This document shows positions 49,680-61,800 of a stretch of DNA of 64,000 nucleotides, piece after piece (positions within the stretch are counted from its first letter, which is position 1; each line of letters starts with the position of its first letter). Source of the stretch: Plumapathes pennacea. Taxonomy: Eukaryota; Cnidaria; Anthozoa; Antipatharia; Myriopathidae. A model generated the notes under the pieces. It was not told the DNA's origin. It saw only the letters and a list, made by a program, of their open reading frames with translations, and ran no database searches. A program made the position numbers and the translations under genes. The stretch lies in assembly GCA_964036295.1 (NCBI GenBank), contig OZ038467.1, forward strand, positions 6,875,001 through 6,939,000. The letters are read 5' to 3'.

Positions 49680-50645
49680 ATGGGTAGCGCAATGAAGTCC
49701 GTTTCTTCGTCAGGAATCTGTCTGAACTATTCCTTGTCGAATTATACTGACGTGGTTTACGCTCTCGTGCCAATCAACATCACAGCGAGTTTAGTGGGTA
49801 CGTTTGGCAACCTGCTAGTGTGTGTCGCGGTGTTTACGAGCAAGAAGATGACGTCAAGCTTCCATTATTTTATCTCGAGTTTGGCTGCGGCGGATCTCAC
49901 TATCGCTCTAATCGATCAGCCACTGCTTGTTATCCTGATCCTCGGACGAATGCGTTCCGAGTGCCTTACGAACTTGGACGCTGTCTTTCGTGTGGTCGGC
50001 AACTTAGCCTGTGCGGTGTCGCTGTTGACTCTCGCATCTATTGCTCTTGATCGGTGCTTGTTTGTCACCCAGATATTCAGCTATAAGAACACCATGACCG
50101 GGGGGAAGAAAGTCGCTCTAGTCGTCGTTTGGGTCATCGCCAGTGCGTGTACAATCTTAAGACTGACCATAGACAAGAAGATAACGTCCTATTTGACAGC
50201 GACGATCTTTGGTATGGTCTACATCGAAATGATCGTTTGCTACGCGATTACTTACCACAAAGTCCTGAAGGGACGCAAGCAGCTACTCCTCCGTGCGCAG
50301 CTTCCGCAAAGCGAACGCGCAAGGGGGGAAAAGAAAGATGAAATGTCTCTTGTTGAAGACAACAATATGGAAAGGCGATTTGCACGAACTGTTGTGATGG
50401 TTGTAGGCGTGTTCTCTCTCGCGTGGTTTCTTCTATTTTACCTCAGACTCACGCAACCAGAGAAGAACTATGGTGTCATGTACAACGTTGCGCGCACAGT
50501 GGCTCTGTCGTCTTCGTCATTAAACCCTGTCTTGTACTGCTTCAACAACAAAGAATATCGCAGGGCTTTTAAGAGAATTCTCAAGAGGCTCTGCCGCTGT
50601 GGTCGCCGAAGAAAACCCAAAGAAAAGTACGAAAGACTCAAGTGA
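49680..50645 (+). CDS. Rhodopsin-class G-protein-coupled receptor, orphan
   Basis: Intronless frame of 321 residues with seven hydrophobic segments. TM1 has GNLLVCV, TM2 AAADLTIAL, TM3 SIALDR in place of the E/DRY motif, TM6 VFSLAWFLLF without the usual CWxP, and TM7 NPVLYCF (NPxxY). The N-terminus is short with Asn-glycosylation sites and the tail is Arg/Lys/Cys-rich. Class A membership is clear; the ligand is unknown. Cnidarians have large families of intronless class A receptors related to melanocortin, adenosine and similar groups, and this is likely one of them. ATG at 49680 is chosen; an in-frame ATG four codons on is equally possible. An AATAAA lies 58 bases after the stop. Confidence 0.88.
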   Translation: MGSAMKSVSSSGICLNYSLSNYTDVVYALVPINITASLVGTFGNLLVCVAVFTSKKMTSSFHYFISSLAAADLTIALIDQPLLVILILGRMRSECLTNLDAVFRVVGNLACAVSLLTLASIALDRCLFVTQIFSYKNTMTGGKKVALVVVWVIASACTILRLTIDKKITSYLTATIFGMVYIEMIVCYAITYHKVLKGRKQLLLRAQLPQSERARGEKKDEMSLVEDNNMERRFARTVVMVVGVFSLAWFLLFYLRLTQPEKNYGVMYNVARTVALSSSSLNPVLYCFNNKEYRRAFKRILKRLCRCGRRRKPKEKYERLK

Positions 50646-50648
50646 CTG

Positions 50649-51904
50649 GATTCGTATTTAGGACGACATTATTACTTTTTATCTGTTAAAGCTGAAAGAG
50701 AAAATAAAGCACACCGGAAGTGCGAGTATGAATTTTTATATGAATGTGACGTCACTGAAACAGTCTTGGGAGTTCCCCGTTCGTACTTATGCCCTTGATA
50801 ACTGATAATGTCGAACACTTACAATGTTTCAAAATCTAGCCCCATCCCCACCCCCTGAGAGCCATGCCCCTTGACCGAGTGGGCCCAAATCCCCGGCTTG
50901 TTCAGGGTGAATAGACCATTTTACCTCTATTTCAAAACGAAACTAGCCTGCATACAGGCATTCTTCAACGCAAACGAAACGAGTGGCCGAGCAAAACGAG
51001 CCGCGATTTTTTAGTTATCCATGATCCCATGCCTGCACATGTAAGAGGAATGTTCAAGAGACTATAGTCCAATGCACGTTGCCTTCTACAGACGTGTATT
51101 ACTGACCCGTCACCCTCGCCTAATTCAAACAGGATAAATGCTGCTTAAAAACGAATGAAAGAACAGTTTGTGAACTGCGGAATTGACGGCCGTCATAAAC
51201 GTGGTAACAAAAAGTTTACCACAGTTGGCCGAGGTGCTGCACTACAAAACGCTCGGCAAAGGTTTGTGTAGTGTTACAGCATAAAATTGGACGCAATTTA
51301 ATAACCAAAACCTTCATCGCTTCCATTGCCACACGGTCCGTTAATGAAGCTCTATATGACCTCAGTCCGTTCATAACGCGTGCAGCTTGAGCGATGTTCT
51401 CGGGATTCTGAATCGCGTCATATTAGTTGACTCATAACAGTCGCTCCACGACATATGAAGGTCGATTGATGAAAGACCCCAGGGTCATGAAAATCAATCC
51501 ACATCATGTGAGTGACGATCTAATCAGGATCATGATTATCAGGATCATGAATCGGACGTCGTATTTTGACTCAGTTGACTCAGAAGTCACCGTCCACCGG
51601 CATATAAAGTTGAAGTGCTGAACACAGGATCACGCGAACTTCCAACTGTGACTCAGGATAGGTCACAGCCTACAACTCATACAACTCGAGTGATGATCAT
51701 GACATAACGCCGTACTTTGAATCAGGACTGTCGCTTCACAGCATATGAAGGTCGTCGGAGTCGTGACATAACCTCGTGTTTTTACTCAGGACAGTCGCCT
51801 GGAACTCGAGTGATGATCTCAAGATTTTGACTCAGGACTGTCGCTTCACAGCATATGAAGGTCGTCGAGCGATGATGTCGGAGTCGTGACATAACCTCGT
51901 GTTT
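50649..51904. other. Spacer ending in a minisatellite
   Basis: Holds the GPCR poly(A) signal and, from about 51420, degenerate and then clear tandem repeats (listed separately). No gene was recognised in 50720-51420. Confidence 0.6.
50703..50708 (+). promoter_or_regulatory. Poly(A) signal of the GPCR gene
   Basis: AATAAA begins 58 bases after the stop codon of the GPCR, a normal spacing for a short 3' UTR. Confidence 0.6.
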
Positions 51905-51985
51905 TTACTCAGGACAGTCGCCTGGAACTCGAGTGATGATCTCAGGATCATGAACGTCGTATTTTGGTTCAGGGCAGTCGGCCCA
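51420..51985. repeat. Minisatellite with units of about 110-138 bp
   Basis: Units share CTCAGGACTGTCGCTTCACAG, CATATGAAGGTCGTCG, GTCGTGACATAACCTCGTG and CAGTCGCCTGGAACTCGAG. Clear copies start at 51721 and 51831 (period 110). The next partial unit starts about 138 bases on. More degenerate units extend left to about 51420. The right end overlaps the last coding exon of the SRR1-domain gene on the minus strand. Confidence 0.8.
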
Positions 51986-54415
51986 CAACGCGTGAGGTGC
52001 GCCTTCAATGCAGAAGGTGTGGAGCGCAGTGTCATTAAAAATGTCTGACAGATAAAACGTATTCAGGAGAGGAGTTTCACAAGTGTAAGGCAGAATCTGA
52101 AGGCAAGTGAAGGAAACTAAAGTATCTGCTCACAAAATAAACACACGCCAGTCTCCTAAGGGAGAACATACATACCGTTCACATACCGACCACGTTACCG
52201 ACCACATACCGATCATGTTACCAAACACGTACCGACAGTTCAACTTGTTCACAATTACCCACGTAAGATTACGATACTTCCCGACAATGTTTACCCTGAC
52301 CAATGTAAAACAAGTCAGCCCAAACTTGTCGGACGTACAGAGAATCAGGGGCCTTATTCACCAAACTTTTATACGAACAAAATTGTTCGTAAGAGTATGA
52401 CTTACGCATCGTAAGTTCGACTTACGCATACTATCTCGCTCAAGATAGTGTGCATAAAATCATTGTTCTGATGCATAAGTCATACTTACAAACATTTTTG
52501 TTCGTATAAAAGGTTGGTGAATACGGCCCCAGATCTTTTGACGTGCTTTTAGGTTACAACCTTTTCTCATATAGATGTAAAGGATACTTTACTAATATAT
52601 GCCGCTTCTTCTGCCAACTGCCGGGACGTAAACCTAATGGGGAAAAGCGTAATTGAAGCATTAAGAATGAAATATTTACTAAAAAGGTGGTCTATAAAGG
52701 ATCATATGGTGATCGGCTAAGTTCCCTTATTACTTTGCTTACCTTTCTTGGTAGCTACTGAACTTGTTTCCCAGCAAGATCACATTGGAGAGGCCCTGTC
52801 CCCAGTTAGCCCACAGAAGACCGTTGTACAGTGGCTTGCCACAGTGTATCATAACAAACAAAGTCTTCTCTTTGACCTTTCTCTTACCCTCCTACAACCA
52901 ACAAAAGCCTGTGTGGTTAAAACAGCCTATTGGGGGGGGTTCATGCAGTGCTCTGAATTCAGTTCTCAATTCTCCCTACCTTCCCCAAGGAAGAGTACCA
53001 GCAATGTTGGGAGAATATTGAATGATCCAAAGTGCACAGCAACTGCAGTTGTTGTCTATGAGAGTAGAAAGATCTGCACTGCATATGTTTTTAAGCTAGA
53101 ATTTATTTGAGCTAGACATAGTTTTGTCCTACTGGAACCCACTAAATGATGTAAGAACATTAGTTCCAAGGAATTCTTGTTAAAAAAAAAGCATCTTAAT
53201 AAAGTTGAAAGTTTACTGACCTCATTTTGCTTTATTAAAGTGCATCCAAAATACACTGCTAGTGATTCATCATCTTTTGTGAAGCATGGTTCATAAATAA
53301 AACACTTTCCAGGGATCTGTGGTCACCCGTGAGTGACAGAAAAAATTTAAACAGAAAGCATCAACCTCAGTTGTAATAGAACTTTCCCACACAAAAAAAC
53401 ACCAGTGATTTGTCTAGATTTATTAGATGAGTTGACATTTCGGTTTACCAATGTACTCCACCCCCACACCCTGAGAGCCATGCCCCTTGACCAAGTGGCG
53501 CTTAGACGCTAAGCTTGTTCGTGGTTGGCATCTCAGGATTTCTGAGATGCCAACATTTCTTATGAAGATGAGTCTGATTTGCATGACAACGAACATGCAA
53601 CTAAAACTCACTTTCATAAGGTTTCATACTAAACTCTGAAGCAAAGGCAACGGGAATCTTAAAAATGGCCTATTGTATACCAGTGTTTAGGTTCTTTTTT
53701 TGGACCATAAATTTTTGGGAATTCTGAACTGTGCAAAAATGATTCCTCCTATCACCTGAAGGATACTTCAATTACCTGAAGAAGATTTCTGAGCAGCAGC
53801 AGGAAGGCAAATTGATACCTTGCTGTGGGACAGTCAGTCAGTTTGCCAATGCCATAGCAAACAATGTCATTAAAGCTCTGTTTGCTGCAGCACAGATGTC
53901 CAGTACTTTCTGACTTGCAAGTTGCATGACTATCTGAAAAAATATCTAACAAACCATTGAGAGTAAAAGTTAGTATAAGATTTCCATGGTTAATGTACAG
54001 TACGAGTCAAATCCAACTGAGTTCACGACCATTGTCTACATTGTGCAAAAAAGATCAGATCCAGAATGTTTGACCCTTTATAAATGATTAAAGGTGAATC
54101 TGTACCTAACCTTGAAGGCTTTCTCCAAAATCACTGATCTGTAGCTCGGCTCTATAAAGAGTTTTGAACAAAATATGTCAATATTAAATGATAGGAAATG
54201 CAGAACGTTCTAAACGTCACTGTCACAGCAAACTGCCGACAAGAACTGTACCGGCAATTTTGAATCTTGTCAATCAAACGTTGCTCATTATGTTCTGAAA
54301 CGCTGTCTGACTTTCCTAAATGAGTTGGTAAACAATACATTGACGTCTTGTGCTTTGAATGCCGACGACGACCTTTCCTCGGCTTCACGACCTGAAACTC
54401 CGCTTCGGTCGCCAT
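51905..54415 (-). CDS. SRRD: SRR1-domain protein (SRRD)
   Basis: Seven minus-strand exons give 277 residues: 54252-54415, 54111-54151, 53776-53933, 53221-53304, 52743-52891, 52588-52633, 51905-52096. The SRR1 domain is visible as DIVCYGIGKLTDCPTARYQF, LLLLRNLL, CFIYEPCFTKDDE, then KTLFVMIHCGKPLYNGLLWAN, LSNVILLGNKFSSYQER and DIFNDTALHTF. SRR1 in plants affects the circadian clock and phytochrome B signalling; the animal protein has been linked to haem regulation and its biochemistry is unsettled. Human SRRD is 339 residues. The N-terminus is basic (KPRKGRRRHSKHK). The last exon reads into a minisatellite, so the final 20 or so residues are repeat-derived or the repeat arose from them. Intron 6 holds a fold-back element. 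The acceptors of exons 4 and 6 were fixed by frame and homology. Confidence 0.88.
52348..52530. mobile_element. Fold-back element, 183 bp
   Basis: GGGGCCTTATTCACCAA at the left mirrors TTGGTGAATACGGCCCC at the right. Further in, TTATACGAACAAAATTGTTC and GTATGACTTACGCAT have inverted partners. It sits in intron 6 of SRRD. Confidence 0.75.
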
Positions 54416-55804
54416 TTTATTTTTACTCTCGTCCCAGGCCTTGCATAGCGGTCGGAGAGGGCGGGGCTGAAAGACTCAGGGGAATGAGACATGCTTGAAA
54501 CAGCTGGGTCCCATAAACATTTCTATTTTACAAGAGAGTGAACTTGGGGGAATTAAGGGTGCATTTCCTGGCAAATTTCAGAACGATCAGCAATACCAAA
54601 CAAGTGAAACTGCAAGTTCTAGCAATCTGAAAGTTATTATGTGGACTGAGAGATAATGAACTATTTTTCTATTCTTATCAATTACGAGGGAAATCTCTTA
54701 CTCTATGAACAACAACACAGAATATGAAAAACAGACCTTGTGGAAATAATATATCCCAGAATCAGAGTAAGTGACCCCAAAAAGACAATGTGTACTAATG
54801 TTCCTATTGAGCAGGAGGTATGCAGACCAAGGTGCTGTGCTGAGGTCTGTACAAAGACCTCAGGCAAAATATTCTCTGTACAAACCGACAAAGCTCGGTT
54901 AATAGGCAATTTATTAAATGACTACACTTTACAACGGAAATGAAGATTTAATGAAAACCATTCACATGCAGCTGTCAAATTTGATGTTTGCAGCCAAGGT
55001 GAATTCATCATTGAGCCTGCAACGTAACTGAAAGGTTTTTATGGTTTGAATATTCTTCTCAGTGAATTATGAATGGTGAAGAGGATAACTGCCAAAATTG
55101 GCATGGGGAAGTAATATTTTAATATTAAAATACAGAAAGTTTCTCATAACTTGCTGAAATGGATGGCAATGAACAGTCACTCTTAAAACTCAACCATATT
55201 TTCTTCAAAGTGAATTTTAAAATACTTACAGTTTAACTCAATGATTATGCATTAAATTTGTATGTTGATACTTTGTAAATTGAAAAATTACAGTGCCCGA
55301 GTGCAAAAGCAGTGTTTAAAATACCTTCTTTGAATGGGCTGGTATTCTCCACTTTAGCCCAGTGGGAAAATTAGAGGAAAAGTAAATGAGATTGGAAACA
55401 TGTCAGTGTTTTTTTTTGTTCTGGGTTAACTAAAAATGGTGCAAGTGTGGCTGGAGAAAGCACACATTTTGAGGATTCAGTGAGTGCATGAAAACTTCTG
55501 CTCTAATTCAACCGAATTCTCGCAACACAACACTAAAAAATGGGCAAATAACAGTACCCCATTTAGCCTTCCATACTCTATAGGAGATCGATCAAATTCT
55601 CAGGGTATTTACATAGATTTCGCCAACATTCCTAAATTATTATTTGAAGTCTTTAGCTTGAGTAACTTCTGTTCCCTGGTTCCTAAAAAATATAAGAGAT
55701 AAATTGTAAAATGATGGTTGGTCTTATTGTTATCATTTAAAAAGGTCCTCCAAAAATGTTGCCTTAATATTCAATGTTGCCATAATATTCCATTTGGCTA
55801 TTCC
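54416..55804. other. Spacer between SRRD and DCTPP1
   Basis: The SRRD promoter is at the left, with a GC box. The rest is AT-rich spacer and presumed DCTPP1 3' UTR. I see no exon in it. Confidence 0.6.
54459..54466. promoter_or_regulatory. GC box upstream of SRRD
   Basis: GGGCGGGG lies 44 bases upstream of the SRRD start codon, the consensus for SP/KLF factors common in TATA-less housekeeping promoters. Confidence 0.4.
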
Positions 55805-58800
55805 TCAACTTGAACTTGTATTTTCACCGGATTTGTATTCAGTATATTTTTTGCTAGATCCACGCACAACGTCAGCAGGGTATTTCTTGTTGTTTAAGGC
55901 AATCTTGTCAACAGTTTCTTTGGGTAGGTCTACATGACACTTTTCCGCCAGACGAACAAGGTAGATCAACACATCACTTAATTCTTGAGCAAGATGATGC
56001 TTTTCTTCTGCTGACCAATCTAAACAAGAAGAAACACAATAACTATACAGATATAATTCTAGACAGACAAAAACAGTTCCCTTGCTTTTTTTTTACAATA
56101 CCTCATGACAAATAAAGTCTATTTTTTCAAGTACTGTAAGGCTATAATTGGCTTCTTGAACTAGCCAGATATTTTGGAAGGCCCACCCAATAAAACAAAA
56201 AAGAAAAAAAAAAAAAAAAAAAAAAAAACAGAGGACAAAGTGGAAAAAAACAACAGGCTCAGAAGAGAAATTTACTGTTGACACACACTTGTTTACATTG
56301 GAAGTAAAAAGTACTAATTTTGCTACTATGCATGATAATTATGTTTATTTAACACTGCACACAAATATTGCAAATGACTACTGACCTGGTAATCCTTCCT
56401 TGACTTCACCTTTCCACTGACTGAGAATTGAAAAGCATAAATTAATCCAACGATTTACTGTTGTGATCATGCAAATGACAAATTCTAAAAGAGTTTACAA
56501 TACAAATCATTTGATCCCCAAAAATGATCCCTGAAAATGAGCACAAAAGTGAAAGAGAATTCACTCACAACAGCTCAGCAGCTTCTCCAACCTCTCCAAC
56601 CTGGGTATTGTAAGATGAGAAAAGAACAATAAGTGACATTCATATGCACTTTAATTCCTGGACACCATGGTCGAACACAGCATTTAAGAGGCATTCCATT
56701 TTCGATTCGAGCAACAGAGCTCAATTCGAGAAACAATATCCCAGTAAGCATTGCGCGTGTAATCACTGGCACTTTTGCATTTCAAGATGGCGGATGGGAG
56801 CATCTTTGAAGAAAAGTGACAGAGTTTAGTGTCGTTTACGTGCCTTTTTCAAGAAATGAGGTCCAGCTTCCGTTGTATAAAGTAATCAGGTAGCAGCACG
56901 CGTTGTACGATCAAAAATCGGATCATGAAATGATATTCCAAACGCAGTGAATTCGATGAACGGTCAGTGTCGCCAATTTTAAATGCAGCACTTTCGTACT
57001 TCATACATAAACCGTATCTAAACGATGTTGTTTCTTGTGATTTGAATTATTTCTTTGCGGCTAGACAATGAGCATATAAACACATTTGCCGGCATAGCAG
57101 AATTATTATGTGAAAACAATAAAAACAAACTAACGAATTGCTCGTGTCAGTGTTTTCTTCCCGATCGATGGTGCGTTGCCGCGCAAGTTTAGGCGCCAAA
57201 AGTGCGCGCCAAAATGGGCGAGCGCGCATCGTAAAATGTAAACAGTTCGTAGTACTTTTAAATTTAAAGTCCAGCAGCACTATCCGTTTAAAAAAGTTTT
57301 TCAAATCGTTTTTCTACGAGTTTTAAATTACTCGCATCTTTCCGGTCGTGGCTCGTAGTCTGCCAGCATGGACGTAGTTTGTGCTAGCTGTGAGCGAAAC
57401 GTTTTAAGTGCGAACTCCAGACCGGCCAGACAAGACAACAAGCACAGGTTATGCATAAGTTGCTCCGTACGTCAGAAGTGGGAAGAGGGATGCAAAGTTC
57501 TTGGCTGCACAACACCCAAGAGAAAATGTAGCATGAGAAGCCTGCCATTGAGATACCAAACTCTGGAAGCCAAACTACAGTCTCTTGTGGACAATAAATT
57601 CGGAACAGTCCGTGAAATGAAATGCTGCAAAGCATGCTATGCCAAAATCCACAAGGCTGCATCTGAACTGGTTACAGCAACACCGGTCTGCACTTCAACC
57701 ATCTCTGCAACCCCATCTTCCCAAGACAGGCCTGTAGTCCACCCTGAAGATAATCGAATTCCTAAACAAGGAAGGCCCCCAACACCCTACAATAAAGCAA
57801 GTAAGCGAACCCAAGCAAAGATCAAAACAAAGGCTGAGGCCATTCTAAATGAAACTCTGGATGAAATAAGTGGGAATTGTGGGAAGCAGTTATTGGCAGA
57901 CATAATGAAGGAGGAAGAGCAGGTAGGTCACTTATTTTTCTGCAGCCAAATATGGACCCCCCCCCCCCCCCCTGTCTCAGAAAACTATGGTCTTGTGGAA
58001 AATAGAAAAATAATATGCCAAGTTTGATGGTACACTGACAATTTTTATGCAGGAGGAAAAACAATAGGTTTATTGAAACGACAAAAATAATATTAAATAC
58101 TTTGAGCTAATAAAATAATTACCCCTGGATTATCTGTTTTGGGTCTGTCAATTGAACCTTATGTACAGTTATATGCAAATAAAAGTCAGCAATGTTAGAC
58201 ACTATAATGACAGCAATATTATTGACATCTTTAAAATCTTGCTCCACTCTCCTTTTATTCAGGCCATATACAGTAGTAGAATAATAAAATAATGATACTG
58301 CATACAGTATTTTCACACCCTACACACCACATTATTCCTTAGCCCACCCAGAGCACAAATGAAAACTTTGTGGATGGTATGGCACTCTCCTATTCAAGAG
58401 CTGCAAATACAGCTGAGAGACTACGGATACTGAGCTGTGTGGCAAACACCTTGAATAATGCCCAACTTAAGAAAAAGTTTCACTACATTGGAAGACAAGG
58501 GCAAGAGCTAACTTGCACAGATTATGAAATTACAGAAGCAAGAAAGCACTTCCATCTGTTTGGCTCTGGCCTCCAAAAACCTTCCAAACAGCCAAGATCT
58601 GCAAGGCAATTTTATATCCCAGTGGAAGATATAGCATTTCTTCTAGACTTCATCCACAATTCTGATTGTGTAGAACGATCATCCTATAGGAATGCATCCT
58701 GTGAAGGCAAAAAGAAGTCCTGGTTGAGTGACCTAATGGGGGGTGGAACACAGCCTGTGTTATGGTTAAAACATAATAAGGCGAAGCTGTATCACATGTA

Positions 58801-61800
58801 CCGTCAAGAGGCAAACAAAAATGGAAGACGGGTCATCAGTCAATCAATGTTTTATCAAGGTCTCGAGGCAGGCAACTTTAAAGAATTAACAGAATTGGCA
58901 GGCTTGTGTAACATTTGTAGTAAATATGGTGCTGAAAACTTCCAAAACTTGTCAGCTCTTGTTGAGCAAATGGAACTCCATTGGAATGAAAATAATACCA
59001 CAGAAAGCCCATACACTGATATAAAAACCAGACTTAAAGCCTTGAAAGGTTATCTTCTTTCGGATTTTCAAAGAAATCTCAGGATGAATGATACATGTGC
59101 AAGCCACTGCATGACTTGGCAGTTGGGAGGGAAATGTGATCACGACGAAGAAAGCCATTCCATGGAGTGCATGAATTGTATGGAACGGATCACAGTATTC
59201 GAGGACATAAAAGCAAGCATCACCAAACTAAATTGCACAAATGAAAACAAAAAAGAACTTCACCAAAAACTTGAAGAAATCGAGCAGAAGTTAAATGCAT
59301 ATGTTGGACACCTAATAAGGGGTAAATTTCAAAGAGACAAATTTCTTGAAGACATAAATCTTCTGAAGCCTGGAGAAGTAATTGCTGTCAGTGACTTTAT
59401 GATGAAACTGATGTTTCAAAAGCTCTATGAGCCACAACGAGAGTGGTATGGAAAAAAGGGCGTTTCTCTCCATGGAGTAATGTTTATGTTTAAGACCGAA
59501 GATGGAAAACTCATCACCGAATTTCATGATACATTTTCTGATTCAGATGACACTCAAACTGGTTTTTCTCAGCCAGCTGCCTGGAGGAAGCTACAACTAA
59601 TTTCAAATCACTCCATCCAGAAATAACAAACATGAAACTTTGGTCAGACAATGGTCCACATTATAAGAACACTTCCTTGGTGATATGGCTTGCCTCCTTC
59701 AAATCAGTAACTGACATTCAGCTGGACAACTTTTCCAACTTTGAGCCACAAAAGGGTAAAACAAAGCTTGATTCACATTATGCAACACTGAAATTTTCCC
59801 TGAGGTCTTACAGGCACGAAGGACACAATGTTGAAAGCAGTGAAGACATTATTGCAGGCACTCAAGGACGACTCAGAGGGACTCATGTTTATCAGGTATT
59901 CATCGACAGGGAAAAAGAACCAAAACCAGCAAAGACTTTGCTTGGTATTACAACCTACTCTGACTTTGAATACTTGTGTGGCAAAGAGGGAGGTTGCTGC
60001 AGTGGGATACGGGCTCGTGAACAAACGCGCTTGGGTGATGGAATACTCTATCCACCGAAAAAACTGGAGAAACTCCTGCAGGCACCAGCAACATCAACAG
60101 GGAGTATGTCTAATTTTGACACACACACAGCTAAACAAACCCAACCTCTAATTTCCCAGGAACCAAAGGAAGGGAAAAAATGCCAAATGACCAACAAAAA
60201 TTCTAAAGCATGCAAAGAGCAGAACTTTGAGAGCCCTTCAAAACTTTCTACCTGTGAGCAATGTGGAAAATCTTTCTTGAGGAAAGGAAATATGCAACGG
60301 CACAAAGACAGCAGAGAGTGTGAGAGAATGTATCTGGCTTGTGCACCAAAGGATGTGGCTCCTCAAAAAATAACAGAGGCTGTGTCAAGAATTACTTGTG
60401 CAAATACTGTGTGTAAATCTAAGAATGGAAACACTACTTTGGTGGACAAACAGCAAGAAATCACTAGTAACTTGAAAGGGATGGCCAGAAAGATCCACAG
60501 ACCAAAAAATCAACATATTCGATTTTCTCATGCACAAAAAGAGGTCATGGACAGGTGTTATGACTCTGGGACAAAATCAAAATCTGCCCGGTACACTGCA
60601 GCCATGTGTCAGGCTGAAATGAAAAGACATGCTGAAGTGGGGCCTGACAATTCATTAAGTGAAAGACAGATTCTCCAGTATTGGTCAAGGCGGCACAGGC
60701 AACGATTAAGCAAGTTCAACAAGGAAAACAAGGCGCAAAGCACAAACTAAGTCATTGGCACATTGCAATCCATTTGCACTCTGAAGGCAATTTTGAGTTG
60801 GTTATTTATGTTATGCAAGGCCTTTTAAAAGTAGCTTTTAGTTTACAATGTGCAAGAAAGTGAACGAGCTACCAGTAACTGCAAACTTATTTTGAGATGA
60901 AAGGGTTTGCACCATACCTAATTTCAGACAGGCAACAGAAAAAAAATAGCATAATTTATATGATTATATTTGGCAAAAATCACAATTATCCACTGAATTT
61001 GTCACATTATACATTACAAAAAACGCAGTAAAATATTTACTACCAAAGACAACTTAAACAAGTCATAAAAAACAACAATTGTGAATCGATAACGCAGATA
61101 CACGATTTTATGTACTTTCAAAGTCGTACCAGTCCAATTTCCGGTGGCTGTACTGAACATCACAACAGCTTTCGAGAACCACAGTACTCGCGGTAAAAAA
61201 AAGCCGATCGCAGCACCGTTACATCCTTAAATTTGAATCAGGGGAGTCTAAATACTGGGAAAAATTATTGAAGAACAAACTTGTAAAGACAATTTCATGG
61301 CCCCGTAATGTCTAGACCGCCAAATTCGCTGCTAATTACTTAGTTATGATGCAAGCATGACTAGGTCGAACTTTGTAACCTTCCTTCGCATCTAATTTTT
61401 TGGCGATTGTAACTCAATTTTGTTCCAACATTGTTTCAGTATCTCTTGTCATGCAAGACGTAAAAATGACCTCTTTGCAAGAAATCTTGCCGAACTACAA
61501 CTAAAAATCCCGAGCAAGCCAAGAAAGCAACTGAAATCAAACACAACATGAGCAAAAGAGATTTTGGTGACCGTTACATCGTTGAAAAGCTGGTAAACCT
61601 AGCTAGATTTTTAGATGATAAATTGAAATATGCGAATTTTGAACATTTTGGTTGGCCCTGGTCATCCAAGGGGCGATAGTGAATGAAAACACGCCATATG
61701 ACAACTGCATTAACACAGACATTCACTTCATGCTGACCGTACTGGTCAGTCCAATTATTGCACGCTTTACCTCTTCGAGTCACTTTGAAATCTCATTAAG

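Noticed and set aside
51832..52035. 67-codon minus-strand frame in the minisatellite
   Set aside because: It is a different frame from the SRRD last exon, which has the family match.
52588..52633. Other acceptors for SRRD exon 6 (after CCCGGCAG or TTGGCAG)
   Set aside because: They give short unrelated ends. The acceptor after CCCATTAG gives RQLAEEAAYISK and joins in phase to the DIFNDT exon.
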